A stretch of 64,000 bases of DNA from Lactiplantibacillus modestisalitolerans (GTDB lineage Bacteria > Bacillota > Bacilli > Lactobacillales > Lactobacillaceae): NCBI RefSeq assembly GCF_005405425.1, contig NZ_BJEA01000003.1:147061-211060 (forward strand), written 5' to 3'. Position numbers and translations under genes: made by a program. The notes beneath the pieces were generated by a model. The model worked only from the letters and a program-made list of their open reading frames with translations, ran no database searches and had not been told where the DNA came from. Each line of letters opens with the position of its first letter. The first letter of the stretch is position 1. Shown here one piece after another: positions 25,237-34,560 of the stretch.

Positions 25237-26892
25237 GTGAAAGATATTGAAATCGCACAAGCGGTGACGCCACAACCGATTACGGAGATTGCGGCTAAAG
25301 CCGGTTTAACGAGTGATCAAATCGATCAGTATGGTAGTGCTAAGGCCAAAGTTAAGTTACCACTACCGGTTAAGGATACGAAGCGCAAGTTGATTTTGGT
25401 GACGTCGATTAACCCAACGCCGGCGGGCGAGGGTAAGTCGACGGTCACAATCGGGTTAGGCGACGCCCTGACTAAGATTGGTGAGTCCACGATCATTGCG
25501 TTGCGCGAGCCGTCCCTGGGTCCCGTAATGGGGATGAAGGGTGGCGCCACGGGTGGTGGTTACTCGCAAGTGATTCCGATGGAAGACATCAACCTACACT
25601 TTACGGGTGATATGCACGCCTTGACTGCGGCCAATAATACGTTGGCGGCCTTGATCGATAATCATATTCAACAGGGCAACGAGCTGGGAATTGATCAACG
25701 GCGGATTCAATGGAAGCGTGCGCTGGACATTAATGACCGGGCGCTGCGTCATACCATGATTGGTTTGGGCGGCCCAACGTCGGGCGTTCCGCGCGAAGAC
25801 GGGTTTGATATTACCGTTGCGAGTGAATTAATGGCCATTCTCTGTTTGTCGGAAAACATTGCGGATTTAAAGCGGCGCATCAACCGAATCGTGATTGGAT
25901 ACACGCATGACCGCCAACCCGTGACGGTGGCCGATTTAAAGGTTGGCGGCGCGATTGCCCTGCTACTAAAGGACGCGCTGCGGCCGAACTTAGTGCAGAC
26001 GCTGGCCCACACACCCGCCTTCGTTCACGGTGGTCCGTTTGCGAACATTGCACACGGCTGTAACAGTGTACTGGCGACGCAGGCCGGGTTAAACTTAGCC
26101 GACTACACGGTGACGGAAGCGGGCTTCGGGGCCGACCTCGGTGGCGAAAAGTTTATGGATATTAACGTGCCTGCCGTGGGTCAGGCGCCGAATGCCGTGG
26201 TGATTGTCGCGACGATTCGGGCATTAAAGATGCACGGTGGGGTCGCCCTAGCCGATTTAAATGCGGAAAACGTAGCAGCATTGCAGGCTGGTGCGGCCAA
26301 CCTCGGGCACCACGTGCGGGCGATGCAGCGTTATGGCGTTCCGGTCGTAGTTGCCATTAACCAGTTTACGGCTGACACGCCGGCCGAGATTCAAGCGGTT
26401 AAGGATTACTGTGCGGACCTCGGAGTGGAAGCCGTTTTGGCGGATGTTTGGGGTCAAGGTGGGGCTGGCGCGACCGACTTAGCGCGGGCCGTGGTTAAAT
26501 TATGTGACCAACCGAGTGATTTTACCCCCTTATCGCCAGCGGATGCGCCGCTGGAGGATAAGATTCAAGCCATCGTTGAGAAAACTTACGGGGGCGCCAA
26601 GGTCGCCTATTCGGCTAAGGCTAAGCGGCAGTTACGAACGTTTGCTAAGCGGGGTTGGGATCAGTTGCCCGTCTGCATGGCTAAAACCCAGTATTCGCTT
26701 AGTGATAACCCGAAACTGTTAGGGGCGCCAAGTGGTTTTACAATTAACGTGCGCGAGTTTGTGCCGAAGCTAGGGGCGGGCTTTATCGTCGCCTTAACCG
26801 GCAACGTCTTAACGATGCCGGGGCTACCAAAGCATCCGGCTGCACTTGACATGGATATTAGTGATGATGGTAAGATTTCGGGTCTGTTCTAA
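25237..26892 (+). CDS. fhs: formate-tetrahydrofolate ligase
   Basis: Fhs makes 10-formyl-tetrahydrofolate from formate, THF and ATP, feeding purine and formyl-Met synthesis. The 551-residue protein shows the P-loop [19 protein letters not shown] near residue 53, [20 protein letters not shown] near 105, and a central [18 protein letters not shown], all typical. The C-terminal [14 protein letters not shown] closes the nucleotide site. Length is standard. The start is GTG behind AAGGAG. It stands alone between the EbsA gene and lspA, with its own -10 box and terminator. Confidence 0.96.
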   Translation: MKDIEIAQAVTPQPITEIAAKAGLTSDQIDQYGSAKAKVKLPLPVKDTKRKLILVTSINPTPAGEGKSTVTIGLGDALTKIGESTIIALREPSLGPVMGMKGGATGGGYSQVIPMEDINLHFTGDMHALTAANNTLAALIDNHIQQGNELGIDQRRIQWKRALDINDRALRHTMIGLGGPTSGVPREDGFDITVASELMAILCLSENIADLKRRINRIVIGYTHDRQPVTVADLKVGGAIALLLKDALRPNLVQTLAHTPAFVHGGPFANIAHGCNSVLATQAGLNLADYTVTEAGFGADLGGEKFMDINVPAVGQAPNAVVIVATIRALKMHGGVALADLNAENVAALQAGAANLGHHVRAMQRYGVPVVVAINQFTADTPAEIQAVKDYCADLGVEAVLADVWGQGGAGATDLARAVVKLCDQPSDFTPLSPADAPLEDKIQAIVEKTYGGAKVAYSAKAKRQLRTFAKRGWDQLPVCMAKTQYSLSDNPKLLGAPSGFTINVREFVPKLGAGFIVALTGNVLTMPGLPKHPAALDMDISDDGKISGLF

Positions 26893-26978
26893 ATGAAACG
26901 GTGCTTGCTTTGGGGGTTGCGCTATTGCCGACTTAGTAACGGTGGTTAAGCGGGCCTGACAAACCAAGCAAATTTAAC

Positions 26979-27026
26979 AGCTACCGCCGGGTTGCACTTT
27001 GGTTGCGCTTGGCGGTAGCTTTTTAT
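26979..27026 (+). terminator. terminator of fhs
   Basis: AGCTACCGCC (26979-26988) pairs with GGCGGTAGCT (27011-27020), followed by a T run. The rest of the 215-nt gap holds only the lspA promoter. Confidence 0.9.
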
Positions 27027-27067
27027 TGTGACCGGGGCGTTGTGCCCACAGAACGGGCTTCTTTTGG

Positions 27068-27073
27068 TATAAT
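27068..27073 (+). promoter_or_regulatory. -10 box upstream of lspA
   Basis: TATAAT 35 nt before the lspA ATG; no -35 at normal spacing is evident. Confidence 0.5.
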
Positions 27074-27107
27074 TGAAAACAGCTTAGCGAAATGTGAGGA
27101 CGAGTTT

Positions 27108-27554
27108 ATGTGGATCTATTGGGTATTAATGTTTGGCTTAGTCGTCATTGATCAGGCGATTAAAGTAGCCATTGTCAATCAAATTCCACTCGGAGCGACC
27201 GCTACGGTGGTGCCGGGATTATTATCATTAACAAATTTACATAATAATGGGGCTGCTTGGAGCATTTTGGAAGGTAAAATGGGCTTTTTTTACGTCATTT
27301 CGATTGTTGCTCTGGGCGTCATGGTTTACTTATTACGGCGCTTACGGGGCCACCGGCTATACGAGTACGGCATTATTTTAATGATTGCTGGGACGTTGGG
27401 CAATTTCATTGACCGGGTTCGGGTCGGCTACGTCGTTGATATGGTGCAACTAGATTTTATTAATTTTCCAATTTTTAACTTTGCCGACACTTGCTTAACG
27501 GTCGGCGTGCTTTTAATTTTGATTGGCGTCTTACGGGACGATAGCTTTGATTAG
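27108..27554 (+). CDS. lspA: lipoprotein signal peptidase
   Basis: LspA is the membrane aspartyl protease that cleaves signal peptides of diacylglyceryl-prolipoproteins. The 148-residue protein has four transmembrane helices (starting at residue 2 with WIYWVLMFGLVVIDQ). The two catalytic Asp are visible in GNFIDRVRVGYVVDM (near 105) and FNFADTCLTVG (near 128). I choose the ATG at 27108 with GTGAGGA upstream; an upstream GTG at 27003 would lie in the fhs terminator region. The rluD-like gene follows immediately, a common pair in Firmicutes (lspA-ylyB). Confidence 0.95.
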   Translation: MWIYWVLMFGLVVIDQAIKVAIVNQIPLGATATVVPGLLSLTNLHNNGAAWSILEGKMGFFYVISIVALGVMVYLLRRLRGHRLYEYGIILMIAGTLGNFIDRVRVGYVVDMVQLDFINFPIFNFADTCLTVGVLLILIGVLRDDSFD

Positions 27555-27571
27555 TGGAAGGGGCCGTTAGT

Positions 27572-28495
27572 TTGGCAGGAGAGACGGAAGCACAACAATT
27601 CACGATTACGACGGAGACGGGCCGGTTGGATAAGGTCGTGGCGAGTTTACAAACGGTCTATACACGTTCACAACTCGATCGCTTAATTAAAACTGAGCAG
27701 GTGACCGTCAATGGTCAGGTCGTTACCAGCAAATACAAAGTTCAAGCGGGTGATCAAGTAATGATTGCGGCCCAGACGCCACGGGCAATTGAGTTGGTCC
27801 CAGAAAAAATTCCGTTGGACATTGTGTACGAAGACGACGACGTGCTGGTGGTCAATAAGCCCCAGGGGATGGTGGTTCACCCCGCACCGGGGCACCCGGA
27901 CCATACCTTGGTGAACGCCTTACTGTACCACTGCCCCTTGTCAACGATCAACGGGGAACTGCGGCCCGGCATCGTTCACCGGATTGATAAGGATACGTCG
28001 GGCCTGTTAATGGTTGCCAAAAATGACGTGGCCCACCGGTCGTTAGCGGCCCAACTCAAAGCCAAGACCAACTTGCGTGAATACGTCGCCCTCGTGCACG
28101 GTGTTATTAAGGAAGAAACGGGGACCATCAACGCCCCCCTCGGACGTTCACCAAAGGACCGTAAGAAGCAGGCCGTTGTGGCCACCGGTCGCCCAGCCGT
28201 AACCCATTTTAAGGTCTTGAAGCGCTACCAGCATTACACGCTAATCAGCTGTCGCTTGGAAACGGGCCGCACGCACCAGATTCGGGTGCATTTGCAGTCG
28301 ATTGGGCATCCGTTAGTTGGTGATCCGCTATACGGACCGAAGAAAACGATTCGTGGGAACGGGCAGTTTTTACACGCACGACTACTCGGGTTTAAACACC
28401 CGGTGACGGGGAAACAATTGACCTTTGAAGCGCCGTTGCCGCCAATTTTTGAGGCGCTTTTGCAGAAGCTTGACAAAACTGATTTGAATCATTAG
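27572..28495 (+). CDS. RluD-type pseudouridine synthase (YlyB)
   Basis: A 307-residue RNA pseudouridine synthase of the RluA/RluD family. An S4 RNA-binding domain lies at residues 10-70 (RSQLDRLIKTEQVTVNGQ). The catalytic motif HRIDKDTSGLLMVAK, with the nucleophilic Asp, is near residue 133, and GRTHQIRVHLQSIGHPLVGD near 230. I favour a TTG start at 27572, because GGAAGGGG lies 8 nt before it; a GTG at 27554 overlapping the lspA stop is the alternative. It is cotranscribed with lspA, and the pyrimidine attenuator follows 28 nt after its stop. Confidence 0.9.
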   Translation: MAGETEAQQFTITTETGRLDKVVASLQTVYTRSQLDRLIKTEQVTVNGQVVTSKYKVQAGDQVMIAAQTPRAIELVPEKIPLDIVYEDDDVLVVNKPQGMVVHPAPGHPDHTLVNALLYHCPLSTINGELRPGIVHRIDKDTSGLLMVAKNDVAHRSLAAQLKAKTNLREYVALVHGVIKEETGTINAPLGRSPKDRKKQAVVATGRPAVTHFKVLKRYQHYTLISCRLETGRTHQIRVHLQSIGHPLVGDPLYGPKKTIRGNGQFLHARLLGFKHPVTGKQLTFEAPLPPIFEALLQKLDKTDLNH

Positions 28496-28523
28496 GCTAA
28501 CAGTAATGAGCGCCCTTTAATTT

Positions 28524-28602
28524 GGCCCTGTGAGCCTGAAAGGCAAACTGTTAACAATAACTTACCTTGGCGGCCGTGACACTGATTGTCCGGCCGTTTT
28601 AA
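28524..28602 (+). promoter_or_regulatory. PyrR-dependent transcription attenuator
   Basis: CCCTGTGAGCCTGAAAGG (within 28524-28544) fits the PyrR anti-antiterminator loop core (CCnGnGAGnCU). It is followed by a terminator: CGGCCG plus GACA (28571-28581) pairs with TGTC plus CGGCCG (28587-28596), then TTTT. In B. subtilis and lactobacilli, UMP-bound PyrR stabilises the first hairpin and lets the terminator form. Here it would switch pyrR and the two CPS-like genes off when pyrimidines are plentiful. The antiterminator pairing itself was not worked out. Confidence 0.7.
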
Positions 28603-29166
<564 letters not shown>

Positions 29167-29193
29167 TGATTAACAGAGTGAGAAGGGATCGCA

Positions 29194-30276
29194 ATGGCAG
29201 ACCGCTATTTAATTCTTGAAGACGGTAGCGTTTATTTAGGCGAAGGCTTTGGGTCACCGGCCGTTTCTACTGGTGAGATCGTCTTCAACACGAGTATGAC
29301 TGGCTATCAAGAAATTATTACGAATCAAATCTATCATAATCAAATTATTGCATTTACCCAGCCGACGATTGGGAGTTACGGCATCAATCATGATAGTTAC
29401 GAATCGATTTTACCCACCGTTAAGGGGGTTGTCGTACGGGACGTGGCTAGTATCTCAACGAATCGGCAACGGCGTTGGTCCCTAGATCAGTACTTGAAGC
29501 AGCAAAACATTCCGGGGATCAGCCACATCGATACCCGCCACCTGGCTAAACAGTTGCGGGCGAGTGGTCCGATGAAGGCTAGTATTGTGGACGTTGCGGA
29601 TGCCCACGCTTTTGACCAGTTAGGTGCGACCGTGCTGACGAACCAACAAGTCGCGGCTGTCGCAACGCCCAAGCCGTTTCCCAATCCCGGAACTGGCTTG
29701 AACGTGGTCGTCGTGGACTTTGGTTTAAAACACGGTATTTTACGGGAGCTCAGTAAGCGCCGGTGCAACGTTACGGTCTTGCCGTACACGGCGACGACCG
29801 AGGAAATTATTAATTTGGATCCGGATGGCGTGGTCCTTTCGACCGGCCCCGGCAAGCCGCAAGATTTACCAGCGAGTGTTTTAACGATGATTCAAAATAT
29901 TCAGAATCGGATTCCATTGTTTGCGATTGGCTTGGGGCATGAACTGTTCGCCATGGCGAACGGGGCTCAAATTATGAAATTGGCGCCGGAACACCACGGT
30001 GCGAATCACCCGATTCGGGAAGTGATTACCAATCAGATTATCTATGCTTCTCAGGGCCAGGGGTTTGTGGTCGATCCGGATACGGTGGATCGCGATAAGT
30101 TGATCACGACCTTTGTGGATCTGATTGATGGGACGATTCAAGGGTTGCGTTTCCGCGACTTTCCCGCCTTCTCCGTTCAATTTTTCCCGGACGGCGCCCC
30201 CGGTCCAATCGAAGCGCGCGACGTGTTCGATGAATTCGTGGAATCAATGCAACAGGCAAGGGGGCCAGTCTGGTGA
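29194..30276 (+). CDS. carbamoyl-phosphate synthase small-subunit homologue lacking the glutaminase triad
   Basis: A 360-residue protein with full CarA architecture: N-terminal domain (YLILEDGSVYLGEGFG; residues 1-150) and a class I glutamine amidotransferase-like domain (about 170-355). The catalytic residues are gone. The nucleophile motif GICLGH reads AIGLGH, with Gly246 instead of Cys; the QFHPE motif reads QFFPDG, with Phe331 for His and Asp333 for Glu. The oxyanion segment SNGPGDP reads STGPGKP, and SQNHG reads SQGQG. It therefore cannot hydrolyse glutamine in the usual way. No frameshift or stop is present. It lies 27 nt after pyrR and overlaps the carB-like gene by 4 nt (GTGA). Confidence 0.9.
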   Translation: MADRYLILEDGSVYLGEGFGSPAVSTGEIVFNTSMTGYQEIITNQIYHNQIIAFTQPTIGSYGINHDSYESILPTVKGVVVRDVASISTNRQRRWSLDQYLKQQNIPGISHIDTRHLAKQLRASGPMKASIVDVADAHAFDQLGATVLTNQQVAAVATPKPFPNPGTGLNVVVVDFGLKHGILRELSKRRCNVTVLPYTATTEEIINLDPDGVVLSTGPGKPQDLPASVLTMIQNIQNRIPLFAIGLGHELFAMANGAQIMKLAPEHHGANHPIREVITNQIIYASQGQGFVVDPDTVDRDKLITTFVDLIDGTIQGLRFRDFPAFSVQFFPDGAPGPIEARDVFDEFVESMQQARGPVW

Positions 30277-32834
30277 ATAATCAAGCATTACAAAAAGTAC
30301 TGATTATCGGTGCCGGCCATAACGACATTGGCCGTGAAGGGCAACACGATGCGGCGCTAACCCAAATTGGGAGCGCCATTCGGAAGCTCGGCATCGCGGT
30401 CGTGCTCGTGGATAACAACGCCTATTCCGTAGCGGCCGAAAATCAGTTTGCCGATAAAGTTTACTTAGAACCGCTGACGGTGGCGGCGTTGTCACGGATT
30501 ATTGAAGTGGAACAGCCGGACGCGCTGATTCCGTCGCTAGGTGGCATCCAAACGGTTAACTTGATTCAAGGTCTGATTCGCAATAACGTTCTTAAAAATA
30601 ACCAGGTCCGGTTGTTACAGTGGAGTCAAGAAGTCATTGACATGATCGTTAACCCGGCCCTGATGAGTAACCGGCTAAAGGAAATTCGGGAGCCCGTCAT
30701 TGCGTCACAAGTGGTGGCAAGTTCGGCCGAAGCGTTTGCTGTCATTCGGAAGGTTGGCTTTCCGGTAATCGTTAAGTCGGTTGCGCCGCGGGTAGAGGCT
30801 AGCCGCCAGTTATGTGAAGACGAGGATGACTTAGAAGCGGCGTTGGCGATGGGCTTTAAGGTGTCGGCTACCAAGCAGTGTATCGTTGAACAGAGTATCG
30901 TGGGCTACAAGGAACTTGAATTTGTGGCGGTGCGCGATCCTAAGGATACGGCGTTACTGATTAGTGGCATGGAAAACTTTGACCCGGTCGGAATTCATTC
31001 GGCCGACTCAATTGTTTTTGCACCGACCCAAACGATTACCGATCAGGAATACCAACAATTTCGAACCGCGACCCTCAAAATCATGCGCAAGCTCCGACTG
31101 GTCGGTGCCTGCCACGTTCAGTTTGCGCTCGATCCGGCAACGCAACAGTACTTTGTTATCAAGGTAACGCCTTACTTTGACCGGACGATGGCCCTAGCTG
31201 CACGGGCGACCGGCTACCCGCTAGCACGGGTGGTGGCGAACCTCGTTGTCGGTATTAGTCTAGCGGAAGTTAAATTACCAAGTAATTACCGGAAGCAAAC
31301 GGCCTTGATTGAACCGGTTCTCGACCACATTGTTTGTCGGATTCCAGTTTGGCCGTTTAACGTGTTGAAGCGGGTCAGCCACCAGTTGGATACGGTTGCC
31401 GAATCGACTGGTTCGGTCATCGGGGTGGGTCGTTCGACGGAAGAGGCCCTGCTAAAGGGACTGCGGGCGACCGACGAATCCCGCTACCACGTCATCGCAA
31501 ACCGACCGCAAAACTATTCGGAAGGTGAATTGATTCAGCGCTTAATTCATCCGCAGGCTGGCCGCATGCTAATTTTACTCGAAGCCCTTAACCGGGGCTA
31601 TCAAATTGATGAACTGGCCGAATTGACTAAAATTGATGCTTTTTATTTCTATAAGCTAAGTCACATTATTGAAATTGAGGCGGCTTTGCGTGAACGGCCG
31701 TTTGACGTTCACGCCCTCGGCCGTGCGAAGTACTTTGGCTTTACGGACGAAGATGCGGCCAACGCTTGGCACGCCGACGTGGCTAAGGTTCACCAATTTG
31801 CGCTAGAAAATGAAATTCAAGTCACGTTTAAAGAAATTGAACCGACGGCTGGTGAGTTTACTGAGCAAACCAATACCTATTACTCAACTTATGAATTTGA
31901 TAATGAGAGTCGCCAGCAAACCGGTCGGCGGGTCATCGTGATTGGGACCGGCGCAAACCGGATCGGGACCAACCACGGAAACGATTACTTAGTGTCGCAG
32001 TTACTATTTTATTTGAAGAAGGCCGATTACGAACCAATTCTGATTAACGCGAACCCCAATAGTGTGTCGATGACCCCCCGCTTGGCGGCTAAGCGTTACG
32101 TTGAGCCGAAGCAGTATTCGGATATTTTAAACGTGTTGGCGATTGAAAAGCCGAGCCTGATTTTTACGACGTACCACGATTACCGGCTGGGTCAGCACTT
32201 AGCAGCGGACGGCTACCAGGTCATTCAGATTAACAACGACTTGCCACGCCGCCAGATCAAGACGAACGATTCGCCCGCGGTTGAAGTGATTACGGACGGG
32301 ACCGACGTTGCTATCTTTGGGATCAGTGAAATTATCGCCGGCAACAACCTGCGTTCTAACGTTCGCGGTTCGGTGAACGTTTTTCCAATTCGTGACAAGG
32401 TTGAAAACCAAGCCGTCACCGCGTTGCAGGAAGACATCCAAAAACGCGTGCTGGCTTTTGGGGTGCCGGGTTTGTATACTGTCCGGCTCACTATTAAAGA
32501 CGATGCGCTTCAGTTGGCGAGCGTCGAACCAATGAGTATTGCGATGATGGCACTGATTAGCAAGGCCAGTGGCTCAAGCGTGACGCGGTTATTACTGCAC
32601 GTGAAATTGGGCGAACCGCTAGCCCGGGTGATGTACGACTATCCGGATGTTAACCGCTTGAAGCCCATTTACGTTCAGGCGAACACGTTCCCGTATAATC
32701 AGTTGCAGATTTATGACGAAGAGGAAGTTACTGGCGAGCCCGGTCACGCGACCGGGACCGTGATTGCGCACGGGGAAACTTTGAAGTCGGCGTTAGAGGC
32801 GTTGAATGCCGGGAATGAGGATACGGACTTTTGA
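30273..32834 (+). CDS. truncated, catalytically degenerate carbamoyl-phosphate synthase large-subunit homologue
   Basis: An 853-residue CarB homologue; normal CarB has about 1060. Clear matches: MENFDPVGIHSADSIVFAPTQT (about 233-254), ARATGYPLA (310-318), IEPVLDHIVCRIPVWPF (346-362), and a second-half start RRVIVIGTGANRIG (552). In the first ATP-grasp the EVNPR metal/ATP motif reads KVTPY (297-301), and the glycine-rich lid is replaced. In the second it reads SVEPM (750-754). After residue 655 about 100 residues of the ATP-grasp lobe are missing, and the C-terminal MGS-like allosteric domain is absent. The frame is open throughout. GTG start overlaps the carA-like stop. Confidence 0.9.
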   Translation: MNNQALQKVLIIGAGHNDIGREGQHDAALTQIGSAIRKLGIAVVLVDNNAYSVAAENQFADKVYLEPLTVAALSRIIEVEQPDALIPSLGGIQTVNLIQGLIRNNVLKNNQVRLLQWSQEVIDMIVNPALMSNRLKEIREPVIASQVVASSAEAFAVIRKVGFPVIVKSVAPRVEASRQLCEDEDDLEAALAMGFKVSATKQCIVEQSIVGYKELEFVAVRDPKDTALLISGMENFDPVGIHSADSIVFAPTQTITDQEYQQFRTATLKIMRKLRLVGACHVQFALDPATQQYFVIKVTPYFDRTMALAARATGYPLARVVANLVVGISLAEVKLPSNYRKQTALIEPVLDHIVCRIPVWPFNVLKRVSHQLDTVAESTGSVIGVGRSTEEALLKGLRATDESRYHVIANRPQNYSEGELIQRLIHPQAGRMLILLEALNRGYQIDELAELTKIDAFYFYKLSHIIEIEAALRERPFDVHALGRAKYFGFTDEDAANAWHADVAKVHQFALENEIQVTFKEIEPTAGEFTEQTNTYYSTYEFDNESRQQTGRRVIVIGTGANRIGTNHGNDYLVSQLLFYLKKADYEPILINANPNSVSMTPRLAAKRYVEPKQYSDILNVLAIEKPSLIFTTYHDYRLGQHLAADGYQVIQINNDLPRRQIKTNDSPAVEVITDGTDVAIFGISEIIAGNNLRSNVRGSVNVFPIRDKVENQAVTALQEDIQKRVLAFGVPGLYTVRLTIKDDALQLASVEPMSIAMMALISKASGSSVTRLLLHVKLGEPLARVMYDYPDVNRLKPIYVQANTFPYNQLQIYDEEEVTGEPGHATGTVIAHGETLKSALEALNAGNEDTDF

Positions 32835-32857
32835 GTTGGCATTAACAAATGATTATT

Positions 32858-32903
32858 AAAGTGGTTGGACTGGTCTACGGACTAATGCCAACCACTTTTT
32901 TTA
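32858..32903 (+). terminator. terminator of the pyrR-carA-carB-like operon
   Basis: AAAGTGGTTGG pairs with CCAACCACTTT, followed by seven T in total. A longer alternative stem joins GTTGGCATTA (32835) with TAATGCCAAC (32883). Confidence 0.88.
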
Positions 32904-32973
32904 ATGATTTTAGGGTCGTTAAATGATTGTGTGCTATGATTATTTTAATAGATAGTGGAAAGCAGGGATTCAA

Positions 32974-33567
32974 TTGGCAAAGACGTTATATTTAATGCGT
33001 CACGGACAAACACTTTTTAATCGGCTAAAGCGCATTCAGGGGGCCTGTGATTCACCGCTCACCGAGCAGGGAATTGCTTCGGCCAAGCGGGTTGGTCAAT
33101 ATTTTCAGGACCAACAAATTAGTTTTGATCACGCTTATTGTTCTACGCAGGAGCGGGCGAGCGATACGTTGGAACTAGTGACGAAGATGCCGTATGAGCG
33201 GTTAAAGGGCATCAAAGAATGGGGCTTTGGAGTTTTTGAGGGTGAAAGTGAGGTCTTGAACCCGCAACCGGACCCGGTTAGGCATAACCACGGTGACTTC
33301 TTTCTGCAGTATGGTGGTGAAAACGACCGTCAAGTTCAAGCGCGGGTTGTGCGGACGTTGACCAAGGTGATGGAACGGCCCAATCATCAGCAGGTGCTAG
33401 CGGTTAGTCATGCGGGAGCAATCCACATGTTTTTGCAGAAATGGTTGACGGCGGAAGAAATTAAGCAACGGGGAATTTATTTGGGTAACTGTGCCGTGTT
33501 GAAGTTTAGTTTTGCGGATGGCCAGTTTGCGTTTCAAAGTATTAAAAACTGGGATGAACAAGCATAA
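32974..33567 (+). CDS. histidine phosphatase (phosphoglycerate mutase-like) family protein
   Basis: A 197-residue member of the histidine phosphatase clan. The N-terminal LYLMRHGQTLFN carries the phospho-accepting His (RHG). The second His is in LAVSHAGAIHMFL near residue 148, and the acid/base Glu lies in the KEWGFGVFEGE segment near residue 83. Such proteins are often broad phosphatases rather than glycolytic mutases. The start codon is TTG at 32974 with an AGCAGGG box; a TATGAT -10 is about 35 nt upstream. It is monocistronic. Confidence 0.88.
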   Translation: MAKTLYLMRHGQTLFNRLKRIQGACDSPLTEQGIASAKRVGQYFQDQQISFDHAYCSTQERASDTLELVTKMPYERLKGIKEWGFGVFEGESEVLNPQPDPVRHNHGDFFLQYGGENDRQVQARVVRTLTKVMERPNHQQVLAVSHAGAIHMFLQKWLTAEEIKQRGIYLGNCAVLKFSFADGQFAFQSIKNWDEQA

Positions 33568-33659
33568 CTTTGATAAATTAAAATTATGTAAACTATCTAT
33601 TTGTATCAAATTGATCTGCTTAGTCTACGGTGGTACAGAACCGAAAATTTAAAGTCCTA

Positions 33660-33712
33660 AAGTCAAAACGGACGCGCAACTGAATCGTGGTTGCGCGTCC
33701 GTTTGACTTTTG
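33660..33712 (+). terminator. terminator of the histidine phosphatase gene
   Basis: A stem of about 20 bp (AGTCAAAACGGACGCGCAAC with GTTGCGCGTCCGTTTGACT, one bulge) and a T tail. The second copy of the 0.4-kb repeat begins right at its end. Confidence 0.92.
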
Positions 33713-34083
33713 GGTCTATGATATTTGGTGCTGATCTACTAAGAAAGCTACTACTTGAGTTTTCATCAGTACGTTATGACTACCAAAATAGGCAAGCAAG
33801 ATTACGTTAAATTTAATAACCATTCTGCAGGACCACCTTCATTAATTGAAACTAACCCGTAAAACCCAGTATAAAAGCCAGTCTAGCCAGCAGCGGGTGT
33901 AACCACGGCTCAACTGCGAAATTATTCTTAGCTGGAAGTGGATTTCTTCCGGCTTAGAATAAGGCTCGAATTTGAGATTGCTCAGTGGTTTTTCTGAGTG
34001 AGCTCAAATCGATGCCCGCAGTGTTCCAGCCAACCGGTTACACCCGCTGCTGGCGGCAATTTCAATACCAATTGGTACAGCGC
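33712..34083 (+). repeat. 0.4-kb dispersed repeat, copy 2
   Basis: About 372 bp homologous to 21546-21931. It has the same orientation and the same context: it starts at the terminator of a plus-strand gene and ends 19 nt before the stop of a convergent minus-strand gene. The segment from 33881 to 34053 is nearly identical to copy 1; the first 170 bp are more diverged. Confidence 0.85.
33887..34053 (+). ncRNA. candidate structured RNA, copy 2
   Basis: The closing stem 33887-33904 (CCAGCAGCGGGTGTAACC) pairs perfectly with 34036-34053. The two inner hairpins of copy 1 are kept: GCTGGAAG with CTTCCGGC, and TCGAATTTGAG with CTCAAATCGA plus CTCAG/CTGAG. Differences from copy 1 fall mainly in loops or preserve pairing. 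Confidence 0.5.
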
Positions 34084-34101
34084 CATTTTTTTACTAACAG
34101 C

Positions 34102-34488
34102 TTAGCGCCAAAACTTAGTATGGTCCGCCTTGGTAGTTAAGTTGTATTGAATCGTGGCTTCAAGTAAGGCCCAATTGATGGGCGCATGATAATTGATTTG
34201 CCAGAGCATCTTAGTCGCCCGGTCACCGTTCGCGGTAATTTCGGCCCGAAAATGGTTAAGCGTGTGCGCTTCAAGGGCAACGTTAAAATGTGGCTTAGCC
34301 GCACTGAAGCCGACGATGAAAGTCCCGTGGTCGGTAAACATCGGCTGGTTCCAGGCGAGGCGGGGCGTTAATTGCGGAAAGGTCGCAACGACCCAGTTTA
34401 AGACGGTCGTCAATTGGTCACGCTGTTCCGCGGTTGCCAGTGCTTGGAGGTACGCTTCAAAGGGTTGGAGTTGCGGGGCACGATTCAT
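34102..34488 (-). CDS. DUF1801 / YdhG-like protein
   Basis: A 128-residue single-domain protein resembling DUF1801 (YdhG/YdeI-like), a fold related to frataxin-like iron binders. Typical features are the central PRLAWNQPMFTDHGTFIVGFSAAKPHFNVAL stretch (about residues 40-70), where MxxY/F...G...F...KxHxxL is the family pattern, and a C-terminal helical part ending near NYHAPINWALLEATIQYNL. I start at the ATG at 34488 behind GGAAGTGG. Function unknown. The gene is monocistronic, and the repeat lies just downstream. Confidence 0.78.
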   Translation of the reverse strand: MNRAPQLQPFEAYLQALATAEQRDQLTTVLNWVVATFPQLTPRLAWNQPMFTDHGTFIVGFSAAKPHFNVALEAHTLNHFRAEITANGDRATKMLWQINYHAPINWALLEATIQYNLTTKADHTKFWR

Positions 34489-34560
34489 CAGCACCACTTC
34501 CGTTTCGTTAAGGTATTCCTAGTTTAAAAAAATCGGTAGCTTCTCGTCAATTAAAAACGC

